This document shows, in pieces, positions 1 to 8,088 of a stretch of DNA of 64,000 bases. The notes beneath the pieces are model-generated. The model was not told the DNA's origin. It made no database searches and saw nothing but the letters and a program-made list of their open reading frames with translations. The first letter of the stretch is position 1; every line of letters starts with the position of its first letter. A program made the translations under genes and the position numbers. The DNA is from Mycolicibacterium alvei (GTDB lineage Bacteria > Actinomycetota > Actinomycetes > Mycobacteriales > Mycobacteriaceae), in contig NZ_AP022565.1 in assembly GCF_010727325.1 (NCBI RefSeq), positions 5,518,001 to 5,582,000 of the forward strand. The letters run 5' to 3'.

Positions 1-2
1 TG

Positions 3-410
3 ATTCGGGGCACCACCACCAGTCCCGACATGGGGCCGGGTGGCGCCGGGTACGGCTGGAGCAAGCGCATCGTGATGGAGTACGTCGACGAAATGTGTCT
101 TCACCTGGCGCCGAGGATGATCCGGATCAACGCCATCCACCCGACCAACTGCAATACCCATCTGCTGCAGAACGAGGGCATGTACGGGGTGTTCCGCCCC
201 GACCTCAAGGCCGCGGGCAAGACCGCCACCCGCGAAGACGCCGAACCGCTGTTCAACCTGTTCCAGGCCATGCCGATTCCGTACATCGAACCCGAGGACA
301 TGGCCAATCTCGGGGTGTTCCTGGCCAGCGCGGAAAGCCGCTACATCACCGGACAGCACATCCGCGTCGACGCGGGTTCACTGCTCAAGTGGCCCAACGG
401 ACCGCAGTAG
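3..410 (+). CDS. Mycofactocin-type SDR oxidoreductase, C-terminal part (5' end outside window)
   Basis: The reading frame is open from the window edge, so the NAD-binding N-terminus is missing. What remains has the catalytic Tyr-x-x-x-Lys (YGWSK), the IHPTNCNT loop, and the C-terminal block ending in RVDAGSLLKW. These are closely similar to the complete SDR encoded at 4725-5600, including FRPDL and the IEPEDM/I segment, so the two are paralogues. This subfamily of SDRs keeps its NAD(H) tightly bound and passes electrons to mycofactocin while oxidising alcohols (family knowledge). It lies upstream of a small membrane peptide, an AveC-like protein and a P450 on the same strand. The substrate cannot be read from sequence. 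Confidence 0.85.
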   Translation: MRGTTTSPDMGPGGAGYGWSKRIVMEYVDEMCLHLAPRMIRINAIHPTNCNTHLLQNEGMYGVFRPDLKAAGKTATREDAEPLFNLFQAMPIPYIEPEDMANLGVFLASAESRYITGQHIRVDAGSLLKWPNGPQ

Positions 411-442
411 ACCCTGAAACGTCGTATCCCGAGGAGGTGGCA

Positions 443-568
443 GTGGGCGCAATCATCATGTTGGGCACCCTGTTCGGCCTGATCACCCTGATCGTCGGCC
501 TGGTGCTGTATTTCGATCCGGAGGCGCGTCGCACGCCGCCCGGATCGGGACCGGAGGTGGACCGGTGA
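443..568 (+). CDS. Small single-pass membrane protein (41 aa)
   Basis: A GTG start at 443 is preceded by a strong GAGGAGG ribosome site at 431-437. The 41-residue product has one hydrophobic segment at about residues 2-23, followed by a short polar tail (FDPEARRTPP). Its stop codon overlaps the GTG start of the AveC-like gene (GTGA), which indicates translational coupling. The start inside the longer open frame was chosen because of the ribosome site and because the upstream part overlaps the SDR. I recognise no family. Coupling suggests a partner or chaperone of the next membrane protein (inference). Confidence 0.6.
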   Translation: MGAIIMLGTLFGLITLIVGLVLYFDPEARRTPPGSGPEVDR

Positions 569-1347
569 GCGTGCAGTTCCTGATCAACGCCGGGGTCGCT
601 TTCGCCTACATCAGCGGCCTGGGATTCCTGGCCGTCGGTATCTACCTGAGTGTGCGCCGCGGGCGGCTGCACCCCTTGCTGCTGGTGTGCATCTCGGCGC
701 TCTCGTTCTCCTGGATCGAGGCTCCGTACGACTGGGCGGTCTATGCGCAATTCCCGCCCGAGCTCCCGCGGATGCCTTCCTGGTGGCCGCTCAACATGAC
801 CTGGGGCGGGGGGCTGCCGTCGGCGGTTCCGGTCGGCTACATGGGGTACTTCGTCCTGCCGGCCATCATCGGCGCGGCACTGGGTCGCCGGGTGTGCGCG
901 AAGTGGAACTGGCGTCGACCACAGACCCTGCTCGGGGTGGGCTTCGCCGTGGGTTTCCTGTGGGCTTTGTTCTTCAACGCGATCATCGGTGCGCGGCTCG
1001 GCCTGTTCTACTACGGCTATGTGATCGAGGGTCTGGGGCTGTGGGAAGGCACCAAGCACCAGTATCCGATCTACGACGCCATCGCGATGGGCCTGCAGAT
1101 GATGGTATTCACCTATCTGTTGGGGCGCACCGATTGCGAGGGCCGCAACGTGATCGAGATATGGGCCGACAAGATATCGGCGACCCGGCTGCAGTCGGGT
1201 GTGCTGTCGGTGTTCGCCACGATCGTGGTCGGACACGCGGTCTACGCCTCGGTTTTCGCGCCGCACCTGGTCACCAAGCTCGGCGGGTGGGTGACGGCGG
1301 GGCCCACCGAGCAGTACTTCCCCGGGGTGCCGAATCAGCCCAAGTAG
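565..1347 (+). CDS. AveC-like polytopic membrane protein
   Basis: A 260-residue hydrophobic protein with about six or seven predicted membrane segments. It resembles mycobacterial proteins annotated as spirocyclase AveC family: SFSWIEAPYDW near residues 47-57, the aromatic WWPLNMTWGGG segment, and GLWEGTKHQYPIYDAIAMG around residues 160-180. AveC acts on the avermectin spiroketal in Streptomyces; the role of mycobacterial relatives is not established. The GTG start at 565 has GGAGG at 553-557 and overlaps the stop of the preceding 41-residue gene. The following P450 gene begins about 50 bases downstream on the same strand, so all are probably one unit with the upstream SDR. Confidence 0.7.
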   Translation: MSVQFLINAGVAFAYISGLGFLAVGIYLSVRRGRLHPLLLVCISALSFSWIEAPYDWAVYAQFPPELPRMPSWWPLNMTWGGGLPSAVPVGYMGYFVLPAIIGAALGRRVCAKWNWRRPQTLLGVGFAVGFLWALFFNAIIGARLGLFYYGYVIEGLGLWEGTKHQYPIYDAIAMGLQMMVFTYLLGRTDCEGRNVIEIWADKISATRLQSGVLSVFATIVVGHAVYASVFAPHLVTKLGGWVTAGPTEQYFPGVPNQPK

Positions 1348-1399
1348 CACGCTGCGGTGAAACGCCACGTACACAGCATGATTGGAAGGTAAGACGAGG

Positions 1400-2596
1400 A
1401 TGACTGTCGACCCCGCGGTGGAGTTGTATTACGACCCCTTCGACTTCGCGATCGATGACGATCCGTATCCGATCTGGCGGCGCATGCGTGAAGAAGCTCC
1501 GCTGTACCACAACGACAGGTACAACTTCTATGCGCTGAGCCGCTACGACGACGTCGCGCAGGCCCTGCCCGATTGGGAGACGTACCGGTCGGGTCGGGGC
1601 ACGACCGCGGACATCCTGTTCAGTGGCATCGAGGTGCCGCCGGGGATCCTACTGTTCGAGGACCCACCGCTGCATGACCTGCACCGTCGTCTGCTTTCGC
1701 GCGTATTCACCCCCAGGCGCATGCTGGCCGTCGAAGACCTGGTTCGTGGATTCTGTTCTCGCGCACTGGATCCACTGATGGACAGCGACGGGTTCGACTT
1801 CGTCGCCGATCTCGGCGCGTTCATGCCGATGCGCACCATCGGGTACCTGCTCGGGATTCCCGAGGAGGGACAGGAGAAGATTCGTGACCGCACAGACAAG
1901 AACATCTCGGTCGGGGAGGTGGCCGGGGACGTCAGCGCGACGGTTTTCGCCGAGTCGCTCGCAGAGTTCGCCGAGTACATCGAGTGGCGGGCAAACCATC
2001 CGTCCGATGATCTGATGACCGAACTGCTCAACGCGGAGGTGGAGGAGCCGGATGGGTCGCGGCGTCACCTGGACCGCACCGAGGTTCTCGCCTACACGGC
2101 CATGATCGCCGGAGCGGGCGGAGAAACCACTGCCCGGCTGATCGGCTTCATGGGGCAGTTGCTCGGTGAGCACCCCGACCAACGTCGTGAGCTTGCCGCC
2201 GATCCGTCATTGATCCCGTCGGCGGTGGAAGAGACACTGCGCTTCGAGCCGCCCTCACCCGTGCAGGCGCGGTACGTGGCGCGCGACGTCGAGCTGTATG
2301 GGCAGACGGTGACCGAGGGGTCCTACATGCTGCTGCTCAACGGCTCGGCCAACCGGGACGACACCCGCTACCCCGATCCGGATCGATATGACATCCACCG
2401 CAAGGGCAGCCATCTCAGCTTTGGCCAGGGCCTGCATTTCTGTCTCGGCTCGGCACTGGCTCGGCTCGAGGCGCGGGTGGCCTTCGAGGAGGTCCTGAAG
2501 CGCTGGACCGACTGGGACGTCGACTACGAACACACGACCATGGCCCGCACCTCAAGCGTGCGGGGTTGGGCGAGGATGCCGGTCAAGACCCGCTGA
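1400..2596 (+). CDS. Cytochrome P450
   Basis: The 398-residue protein has the P450 hallmarks in order: the I-helix GAGGETT oxygen-activation motif, the K-helix E-x-x-R (EETLR), and the haem loop FGQGLHFCLG with the haem-ligating Cys at about residue 348. It is soluble and should need a separate ferredoxin and reductase; a 3Fe-4S ferredoxin is encoded at 4496-4690. ATG 1400 was chosen over a TTG at 1382 because it gives the usual P450 N-terminus and sits just behind GACGAGG. The substrate is unknown; neighbours (SDR, AveC-like protein) suggest hydroxylation of a lipid or terpenoid followed by alcohol oxidation. It converges on the hemophore-like gene with only four bases between stop codons. 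Confidence 0.92.
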   Translation: MTVDPAVELYYDPFDFAIDDDPYPIWRRMREEAPLYHNDRYNFYALSRYDDVAQALPDWETYRSGRGTTADILFSGIEVPPGILLFEDPPLHDLHRRLLSRVFTPRRMLAVEDLVRGFCSRALDPLMDSDGFDFVADLGAFMPMRTIGYLLGIPEEGQEKIRDRTDKNISVGEVAGDVSATVFAESLAEFAEYIEWRANHPSDDLMTELLNAEVEEPDGSRRHLDRTEVLAYTAMIAGAGGETTARLIGFMGQLLGEHPDQRRELAADPSLIPSAVEETLRFEPPSPVQARYVARDVELYGQTVTEGSYMLLLNGSANRDDTRYPDPDRYDIHRKGSHLSFGQGLHFCLGSALARLEARVAFEEVLKRWTDWDVDYEHTTMARTSSVRGWARMPVKTR

Positions 2597-2600
2597 CAGG

Positions 2601-2939
2601 TCAGTAGTTGTTGCAGCTGCCCGCGATCGAGTTGATCGGCCCGAAGTACTGCGCGGCCGCCGGGCTGGCCTGAAGCTGTGCCACCGTCTGCTGACGCTGG
2701 GCCGGACCCGAGGCCAGGAAGTTACGCAATGCACCCTGGGCGAACGGGGAGGAGTTGAATTCCTGGGCCAGGTCGGGACGTTGGGCGTTGAGCGCGCCCA
2801 TCACCTGCTCGTAGCTGCACGTCGTATTGATCACCGCGCTGAAGTCGGGCTGGGCCGAGGCGACCCCCGCTGACACCGGGACGGACAGGGCGACCGCACC
2901 GAGCGCACCCGCGACGTACTTGAGAGAAGACTTGATCAC
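2601..2939 (-). CDS. Hemophore-related secreted protein
   Basis: The 112-residue product starts with a signal peptide (positively charged KSSLKY, a hydrophobic core, cleavage after about ASA). The mature part has a Cys near its start (NTTCSYEQV) and one near its end (AGSCNNY), plus NAQRPDLAQEF and a Gln-rich helix. This matches the small mycobacterial hemophore-related family (Rv0203-like), which binds haem outside the cell. GTG 2939 was chosen because it begins directly at the signal peptide with a purine-rich GGGGG stretch upstream; the longer frame to 3008 adds an implausible charged leader. It stands alone, leftward, between two P450 genes. Haem binding is inferred from the family. Confidence 0.75.
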   Translation of the reverse strand: MIKSSLKYVAGALGAVALSVPVSAGVASAQPDFSAVINTTCSYEQVMGALNAQRPDLAQEFNSSPFAQGALRNFLASGPAQRQQTVAQLQASPAAAQYFGPINSIAGSCNNY

Positions 2940-3068
2940 GTGTTGGAAACCCCCATGTTGTTCTCTCCAAAAGGCGACGCCTTGCACGCTTGCCGGATCC
3001 GACCTCATTTCGAGGTTAACAGGCGGCAGACGTACAAGGCGTCCTCGCGAAACCAGTACCGGTCCGCG

Positions 3069-4463
3069 TCAGTCGATAACGGCGGCTTCCTTGCGCTCGG
3101 TGATCGGCCGGGCCAGCTCCTGCTCAATGCAGATGCGCTGCAGCTTGTCCAGGGTCTCGTCCAGGCCGGGCCCCAGCTTCTTGCCCGGGGTGAAGCGCGC
3201 CGGCAGATTTCGCATGCCCTGAATGACGCCGATGGTGTCGTAGTGCACGGTGCCCTCGGGATCGCACACGTAATCCGGCATCCGATCCAGTACCGCGGTG
3301 AGCATCGACTTGAATACCGTGCGGGCTACGTTCGAACCCACACACCGATGCACACCGATACCGAAGCTGAAGTGCCGGTTGCCTTTTCGATCCATGATGA
3401 TTTCGTTGGGCTGGTCGAACACCGACGGGTCACGGTTGGCCATGGCCCACGACAGCCAGAGGCGCTCGTACTGCTTGAACTGCTGGCCCTCGACCTCAAC
3501 GTCTTCGGAGAACGTCCGACCGTCACCGGGGGCCGGGGTGAAGAAGCGTAGGAACTCCTCGGTGGCCGGGTCGAGCAGGGTCGCGCGCTCATCGCTGAGC
3601 CGGGTGCGCTCATCGGGGTGCTGCCCCAGCCACTCCAACGCGTGGGCGGTGAGCGCGGTGGTGGTGTCGAATCCACCGCCGATGACCAGGCCCAGGTTGC
3701 CCAGGATCTCCATGTCCGGCGCGGGCTCACCATCGATGCGCAACTGCACCATCGCGTTGACCAGACCGGGCCGCGGGTTCTCCCGGATCTCCATCATGTT
3801 GTTGATGATGTCGATGCCCATTTCGCGGTGCTGCTCGTTGATCTTCTCGCGATCGGGGGAGTGCTCGGGGGTGTAGACCGACGCGTGGGTGGGCTCGCTG
3901 TAGACATTCCACTTGTTGAGCTCGATGCCCATCATGGCGAGGGTGAATACCGCAGGCACCACATTGGCCAGATGCTCGACGAAGTCGATCTCGCCGGACT
4001 CGATGTGCTCATCGAGTGCAGCGCGGGTGATCTCGTCGACGAACGGCACCCACCGCTTGATCGCGGCAGGAGACAGGTACGGGTTCAGCGCGCCTCGGTA
4101 GGCACTGTGCTCGGGCTCGTCCATTTCGAGGATGCCGCCGCGGACCACTGTCGCCCGGCTTGCCTTGGGGATGGTAATGCCCTGGTACGGCGTCTCGCCA
4201 CTGATGTCGTGATGATTCGAGACGACGGGGCATCGGGCGAGCTCGAAGACATGCCTGCTGTCGGCGGCCACCCAGTGCCCGTTGTACGTGTCCGTCCACG
4301 CTATGGGGCAGCCGGACTGCATCTCCTCGGTGATCTTCTCGAACTGCAACCGGTATTCCGGCGTGTGCCGGTCGAAGTGATAGTTATTCTTCTTGCGGTC
4401 GTCGTCGGTCGTGACATCCACAGTGCTTGGATCTATCCGACCAAGCTGCTCATCGGTGCTCAC
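3069..4463 (-). CDS. Cytochrome P450 with C-terminal extension, paired with ferredoxin
   Basis: A 464-residue P450. The I-helix motif reads GGGFDTTT, the K-helix TEEFLR, and the haem loop FSFGIGVHRCVG, placing the Cys ligand at about residue 374. About 40 residues follow the usual P450 end (LPARFTPG), a polar helix-like tail rich in Glu, Lys and Arg. GTG 4463 has the ribosome site AAAGGGAGA and starts the conserved product; the longer frame to 4646 overlaps the ferredoxin gene and is rejected. It is the last gene of a leftward operon (SDR, SDR, ferredoxin, P450). The ferredoxin ends 32 bases upstream and is presumably its electron donor. The substrate is unknown. Confidence 0.93.
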   Translation of the reverse strand: MSTDEQLGRIDPSTVDVTTDDDRKKNNYHFDRHTPEYRLQFEKITEEMQSGCPIAWTDTYNGHWVAADSRHVFELARCPVVSNHHDISGETPYQGITIPKASRATVVRGGILEMDEPEHSAYRGALNPYLSPAAIKRWVPFVDEITRAALDEHIESGEIDFVEHLANVVPAVFTLAMMGIELNKWNVYSEPTHASVYTPEHSPDREKINEQHREMGIDIINNMMEIRENPRPGLVNAMVQLRIDGEPAPDMEILGNLGLVIGGGFDTTTALTAHALEWLGQHPDERTRLSDERATLLDPATEEFLRFFTPAPGDGRTFSEDVEVEGQQFKQYERLWLSWAMANRDPSVFDQPNEIIMDRKGNRHFSFGIGVHRCVGSNVARTVFKSMLTAVLDRMPDYVCDPEGTVHYDTIGVIQGMRNLPARFTPGKKLGPGLDETLDKLQRICIEQELARPITERKEAAVID

Positions 4464-4495
4464 GGCGTTGTCTCCCTTTGGTATTCGGGTCGGCG

Positions 4496-4690
4496 TCAAT
4501 CTTCGATGACGATGGCTTGCTCGGGGCAGGAGTGCGCGGCCTCGCGGACCGCGTCCTCCTGATCCGCTGGCACCACCTCGGAAACCGGCGACGAGTGACC
4601 GTCGACGTCGTCGAGGACGAACGAGTCGGGCGCGATCATCGCGCACAGGGTGTGGCCCTGGCAGCGGCTGGCATCGACCGAAACTTTCAC
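4496..4690 (-). CDS. 3Fe-4S ferredoxin
   Basis: A 64-residue ferredoxin with Cys at residue 10, His at the position normally held by the second Cys (CQGHTLC), Cys16, and Cys55 followed by Pro (SCPEQA). This C-x2-H-x2-C...CP pattern is that of actinobacterial ferredoxins that carry a [3Fe-4S] cluster and serve P450s. It is acidic, as expected for docking to a P450. GTG 4690 has AAAGGA nine bases upstream. It sits directly before the P450 at 3069-4463 and after two SDR genes in the same operon. Confidence 0.93.
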   Translation of the reverse strand: MKVSVDASRCQGHTLCAMIAPDSFVLDDVDGHSSPVSEVVPADQEDAVREAAHSCPEQAIVIED

Positions 4691-4724
4691 TACGCCAAAT
4701 CCTTTCGAATCATTGGGTACGGCA

Positions 4725-5600
4725 TCACACGTGGTAGTCGTACCACTTGAGGTAGCCGCCGGCGTCGACGCGCAACTGCATGCCGGTGACGTACCGCGAC
4801 TCTTCCGACGCCAGCCACAGCACCGCGTTGCTGATGTCTTCGGGCTCGATGAAGTTGACCTTCATGGCCTGCTGCACACCGAATACCGGCTCGGCGTCCG
4901 CGCGGGTGGGGTTCTCCAGATCCGGGCGGAACGAGCGGTACATCGGCTCGCTCTGCAGCATGTTGGTGTTGCAGTTGGTCGGGTGGATGACATTGGCGCG
5001 GATTCCGCGCACTGCCAGTTCGGTGGCCAGCGCATGCACGTATTCCGAGATCAGCCGCTTGGAGATCATGTAACCCATGCCGCCCGGATCGGCGCCCGGG
5101 TTGGGCTTGTTATGGGCGTCCATCAGTGCGGCGGCCGATGCTGTCGCGATGATCGACGCGCCCTCCTTGAGGTGCGGCAGCGCGACCTGGATGGCGTTGA
5201 TGGTGCCCACGAAGTTGGTGTTGATGCCGTCGGTCCAGGCCTGCATCGCGGGCTGGCCCTTCATGGCGGCGACGCCGGCCTGAGCCACGACGATGTCGAC
5301 CTTGCCGAACTCGGCAAGCCCCGCGTCCAGTGCAGCGCGCAGCTCGGCTTCGTTGCGTACGTCGGCCTGGGCGGTGACGATGCGCCGTCCGGTCTTCTCG
5401 ACGTAGTTCTTGGTCTCTTCGAGGTCTTCGGCCGTGGCCATCGCATAGCCGACGGTGTCGTAGTTCTTACAGATGTCGACGGCGATGATGTCGGCGCCCT
5501 CTTCGGCCAGCCGAATCGCGTGGCTGCGGCCCTGACCGCGTGCCGCGCCGGTGATGAATGCGACTTTCCCGGCAACCCTGCCCTCTACGCTGTTTCCCAC
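4725..5600 (-). CDS. Mycofactocin-coupled SDR family oxidoreductase
   Basis: A complete 291-residue SDR. The nucleotide motif TGAARGQG lies at residues 17-24, the catalytic pair Tyr177-Lys181 (GYMISK) follows, and Ser is in ATAS. The insert after the second beta strand (about residues 44-75, with ICKNYDTVGYAMA) is diagnostic of the mycofactocin-dependent SDR subfamily, in which the NAD cofactor is buried and re-oxidised by mycofactocin. It probably oxidises an alcohol made by the neighbouring P450 (inference). GTG 5600 follows AAAGGACC. It is paralogous to the truncated SDR at 3-410, so the two flank this catabolic block. Confidence 0.9.
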   Translation of the reverse strand: MGNSVEGRVAGKVAFITGAARGQGRSHAIRLAEEGADIIAVDICKNYDTVGYAMATAEDLEETKNYVEKTGRRIVTAQADVRNEAELRAALDAGLAEFGKVDIVVAQAGVAAMKGQPAMQAWTDGINTNFVGTINAIQVALPHLKEGASIIATASAAALMDAHNKPNPGADPGGMGYMISKRLISEYVHALATELAVRGIRANVIHPTNCNTNMLQSEPMYRSFRPDLENPTRADAEPVFGVQQAMKVNFIEPEDISNAVLWLASEESRYVTGMQLRVDAGGYLKWYDYHV

Positions 5601-5644
5601 AATGGTCCTTTCGCTTCACTGGTTGTTTCGGGTGCGCCTGCGCG

Positions 5645-6346
5645 TCAGGTGTTACGGCCGCCGTTGACCCCGAGGATCTGGCCGGTGATGTAGCCCGCCT
5701 CCTCGGAGGCGAAGAAGGCGCAGGCAGCGGCGATGTCTTCGGGCTTGCCCATCCGGCGAACCGGCGTCTGCGCGATCTGCTTGTCGGTGTCGCCGAGGAA
5801 TCCCTTGCCTTCGGCCTTGCGGAGCATGGGAGTGTCGATGAAGCCAGGCGGTACTGCGTTGACCGTGATGCCATTGGGTCCGAGTTCCAGCGCCAGGCTC
5901 TTGGTCAGCCCGTTCACGGCGGATTTCGCCGCGACGTAGGGCGACATGAATGGCTGTCCCGAGTGGGTGCTCGACGACGAGATGTTGACGATCCGGCCCC
6001 AGCCGGCTTCGAGCATGTCGGGCAATACCGCCTGGACACAATGGAACACGCCGTTGAGATTGACGTCGATGATCTGCTGCCACTTCTCGAACGACACATC
6101 GCTGAACCGCTTGAAGCAGTCCAGGCCGGCCGCGTTGACCAGTACCGAGATCGGTCCGAGTTGGGCGCGAATGGTATTGAGTGCGGTGTCGACGGCGGCG
6201 CGGTCGGTCACGTCGGCGACATGGGCGAACTCATCATCTGAGGGCTGCAGGTCGAGTGTTGCGACATTGAGGCCGTCGGCGCGCAACCGGGTGGCGATGG
6301 CCGCCCCGATACCCGAACCTCCTCCGGTGACAACGGCATTCTTCAC
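5645..6346 (-). CDS. SDR family oxidoreductase
   Basis: A classical SDR of 233 residues: TGGGSGIG nucleotide-binding motif near the N-terminus, NAAG, Ser in SSSS, and Tyr-x-x-x-Lys (YVAAK). The C-terminus (ITGQILGVNGGRNT) is typical of the FabG/3-oxoacyl reductase-like group, which reduces or oxidises ketone/alcohol pairs with NAD(P)H. It lacks the insert of the mycofactocin type. GTG 6346 has GGAGGAC upstream. It is the first gene of the leftward operon SDR-SDR-ferredoxin-P450; a GAGAAC/ACTCTC inverted repeat lies about 70 bases upstream at 6413-6427. Confidence 0.88.
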   Translation of the reverse strand: MKNAVVTGGGSGIGAAIATRLRADGLNVATLDLQPSDDEFAHVADVTDRAAVDTALNTIRAQLGPISVLVNAAGLDCFKRFSDVSFEKWQQIIDVNLNGVFHCVQAVLPDMLEAGWGRIVNISSSSTHSGQPFMSPYVAAKSAVNGLTKSLALELGPNGITVNAVPPGFIDTPMLRKAEGKGFLGDTDKQIAQTPVRRMGKPEDIAAACAFFASEEAGYITGQILGVNGGRNT

Positions 6347-6412
6347 GACAGTCCTCCGGTCGCCGGGCGACGCCGGACTTTCTCAAGGGTCAAGAATCAT
6401 CCTTCCGATTAT

Positions 6413-6427
6413 GAGAACCGTACTCTC
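6413..6427. promoter_or_regulatory. Candidate operator, everted repeat GAGAAC-N3-ACTCTC
   Basis: An inverted repeat of two six-base arms with a three-base spacer, in front of the leftward SDR operon. It has the same layout as GAGAAT-N3-ATTCTC at 28698-28712, and the arms are those of the N7 palindromes elsewhere in the window. Binding by the same regulator is inferred. Confidence 0.4.
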
Positions 6428-6532
6428 GGACCGGTGTGCACCGCAAGATCTGAGCGGAACCTGCGTGCCGCCTGCCTGACTGGTCGATCTGCAGCGAATG
6501 GGGCATGACTAGCCAATCTAGCTTTCACTTGA

Positions 6533-6573
6533 GTTCTCATCGAGCGAATGTATGATTCGCCGGTGATGAGAAT
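6533..6573. promoter_or_regulatory. Candidate composite operator before aldehyde dehydrogenase
   Basis: The stretch contains TTCTCATC at 6534-6541 and its inverted partner GATGAGAA at 6565-6572. Between them is a perfect inverted repeat GCGAAT-N5-ATTCGC (6544-6560). Read with a seven-base spacer it also gives ATTCGC-N7-GAGAAT at 6555-6573, one base from the recurrent palindrome. It sits 20-60 bases before the dehydrogenase start, where a repressor would block a promoter. Confidence 0.4.
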
Positions 6574-6591
6574 GCAGTTTCCATCACAGTA

Positions 6592-8088
6592 GTGAATCGC
6601 CTGAGGAGGATGATGCAGCAGGAAGCGCCGACCATCGCGGCAGAACAGCGGGCTGACCGGAAGTTGTTGATCGGCGGAGAGCTGCGCGAGACGCCGCGGA
6701 CGTTTCCTTCCGTCAACCCCGCCACCGGTGAGGTGTTCGGCTACGCGCCGGACGCAACCGTCGCCGATGCCGCCGCAGCGGTCGCTGCGGCCAGGCAGGC
6801 GTTCGACAACACCGACTGGTCCACCAACACCGAGTTCCGGGTCCATTGCCTGGAGCAGTTGCACCGGGCGCTGATCGAGCATCGGGACGAGCTGGCCGCA
6901 CTGACCACCACCGAGGTCGGGGCCACCGCTGCGCTGTGCGCCGGTGCGCAGCTCGACGGGCCGATCGACATCGTCCGGTACTACGCCGAGCTGCTCAAGA
7001 CCTACCCGCTCACCGAGGATCTCGGAAACATCGAGAACCGCGGCATGCAGCATCACCGGTGGGTGGAGAAGGAAGCCGGCGGCGTCGTGGCCGCGATCAT
7101 CGCCTACAACTATCCCAACCAGCTGGCGCTGGCCAAGCTGGCGCCGGCCCTGGCCGCCGGCTGCACCGTGGTGCTCAAGTCCGCTCCGGACACCCCGTTG
7201 ATCACGCTCGCCCTCGGTGAGCTGATCGCCAACCACACGGACATCCCCGCCGGCGTCGTCAACGTCCTGTCGGGCGCGGATCCCGAGGTGGGCGCGGTGC
7301 TCACCTCGAGCCCGGACGTCGACATGGTGACGTTCACCGGGTCGACGCCCACCGGGCGGCGCATCATGGCTGCGGCGAGCGAGACGTTGAAGAAGGTGTT
7401 CCTGGAACTGGGCGGCAAGTCCGCCGCGATCGTCCTCGACGATGCCGACTTCAACACCGCCGCCATGTTCTCCGCATTCAGCATGGTCACTCACGCGGGT
7501 CAGGGCTGCGCGCTGACCTCGCGGCTGCTGGTCCCGGCCAAGCACAAGGACGAGATCGTCGAGCTGATCAAGACGAACTTCAGTCACGTGCGCTTCGGCG
7601 ACCCGACCGACCCCAAGACCTACATGGGTCCGTTGATCAGTGAGAAGCAGCGCGACAAGGTCGACGGCATGGTCAAGCGTGCCGTCGAGGCCGGAGCCAC
7701 GCTGGTCACCGGCGGCGAGAAGGTCGACCCCGGCTACTTCTACAGCCCCACGCTGCTGGCCGATGTGGACCCCGACAGCGAGATCGCCCAGGAAGAGGTC
7801 TTCGGGCCGGTGCTGGCCGTGATCGCCTACCAGGACGACGACGACGCGGTCCGCATCGCCAACAACTCGATTTACGGGCTGTCCGGCGCGGTGTTCGGCA
7901 GCGAGGACCGCGCGCTGGGCGTGGCCCGGCGAATCCGCACCGGAACGTTCTCGATCAACGGTGGCAACTACTTCAGCCCCGACAGCCCGTTCGGCGGATA
8001 CAAGCAGTCCGGTATCGGCCGCGAGATGGGCGCTGCCGGGCTCGAGGAGTTCATGGAGTCCAAGACGTTCGCCCGGGTGGTGTCATGA
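6592..8088 (+). CDS. NAD(P)-dependent aldehyde dehydrogenase
   Basis: A member of the ALDH superfamily of normal length (498 residues from GTG 6592). Catalytic Glu (about 272) is in LELGGK and catalytic Cys (about 306) in GQGCALTS; the cofactor loop FTGSTPTGRR and the C-terminal SPFGGYKQSGIGREMG are intact. It should oxidise an aldehyde to a carboxylic acid, the step after alcohol oxidation by the neighbouring SDRs. The start is uncertain: GTG 6592 has no ribosome site and would be near-leaderless, while ATG 6610 and ATG 6613 sit on or just behind GAGGAGG (6603-6609), which is unusually close. Its stop overlaps the start of the CoA transferase gene by four bases. Confidence 0.93.
   Translation: MNRLRRMMQQEAPTIAAEQRADRKLLIGGELRETPRTFPSVNPATGEVFGYAPDATVADAAAAVAAARQAFDNTDWSTNTEFRVHCLEQLHRALIEHRDELAALTTTEVGATAALCAGAQLDGPIDIVRYYAELLKTYPLTEDLGNIENRGMQHHRWVEKEAGGVVAAIIAYNYPNQLALAKLAPALAAGCTVVLKSAPDTPLITLALGELIANHTDIPAGVVNVLSGADPEVGAVLTSSPDVDMVTFTGSTPTGRRIMAAASETLKKVFLELGGKSAAIVLDDADFNTAAMFSAFSMVTHAGQGCALTSRLLVPAKHKDEIVELIKTNFSHVRFGDPTDPKTYMGPLISEKQRDKVDGMVKRAVEAGATLVTGGEKVDPGYFYSPTLLADVDPDSEIAQEEVFGPVLAVIAYQDDDDAVRIANNSIYGLSGAVFGSEDRALGVARRIRTGTFSINGGNYFSPDSPFGGYKQSGIGREMGAAGLEEFMESKTFARVVS

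Noticed and set aside
3618..4562. 314-codon plus-strand frame opposite the second P450
   Set aside because: It is a mirror frame of the P450 and ferredoxin genes with no recognisable product.
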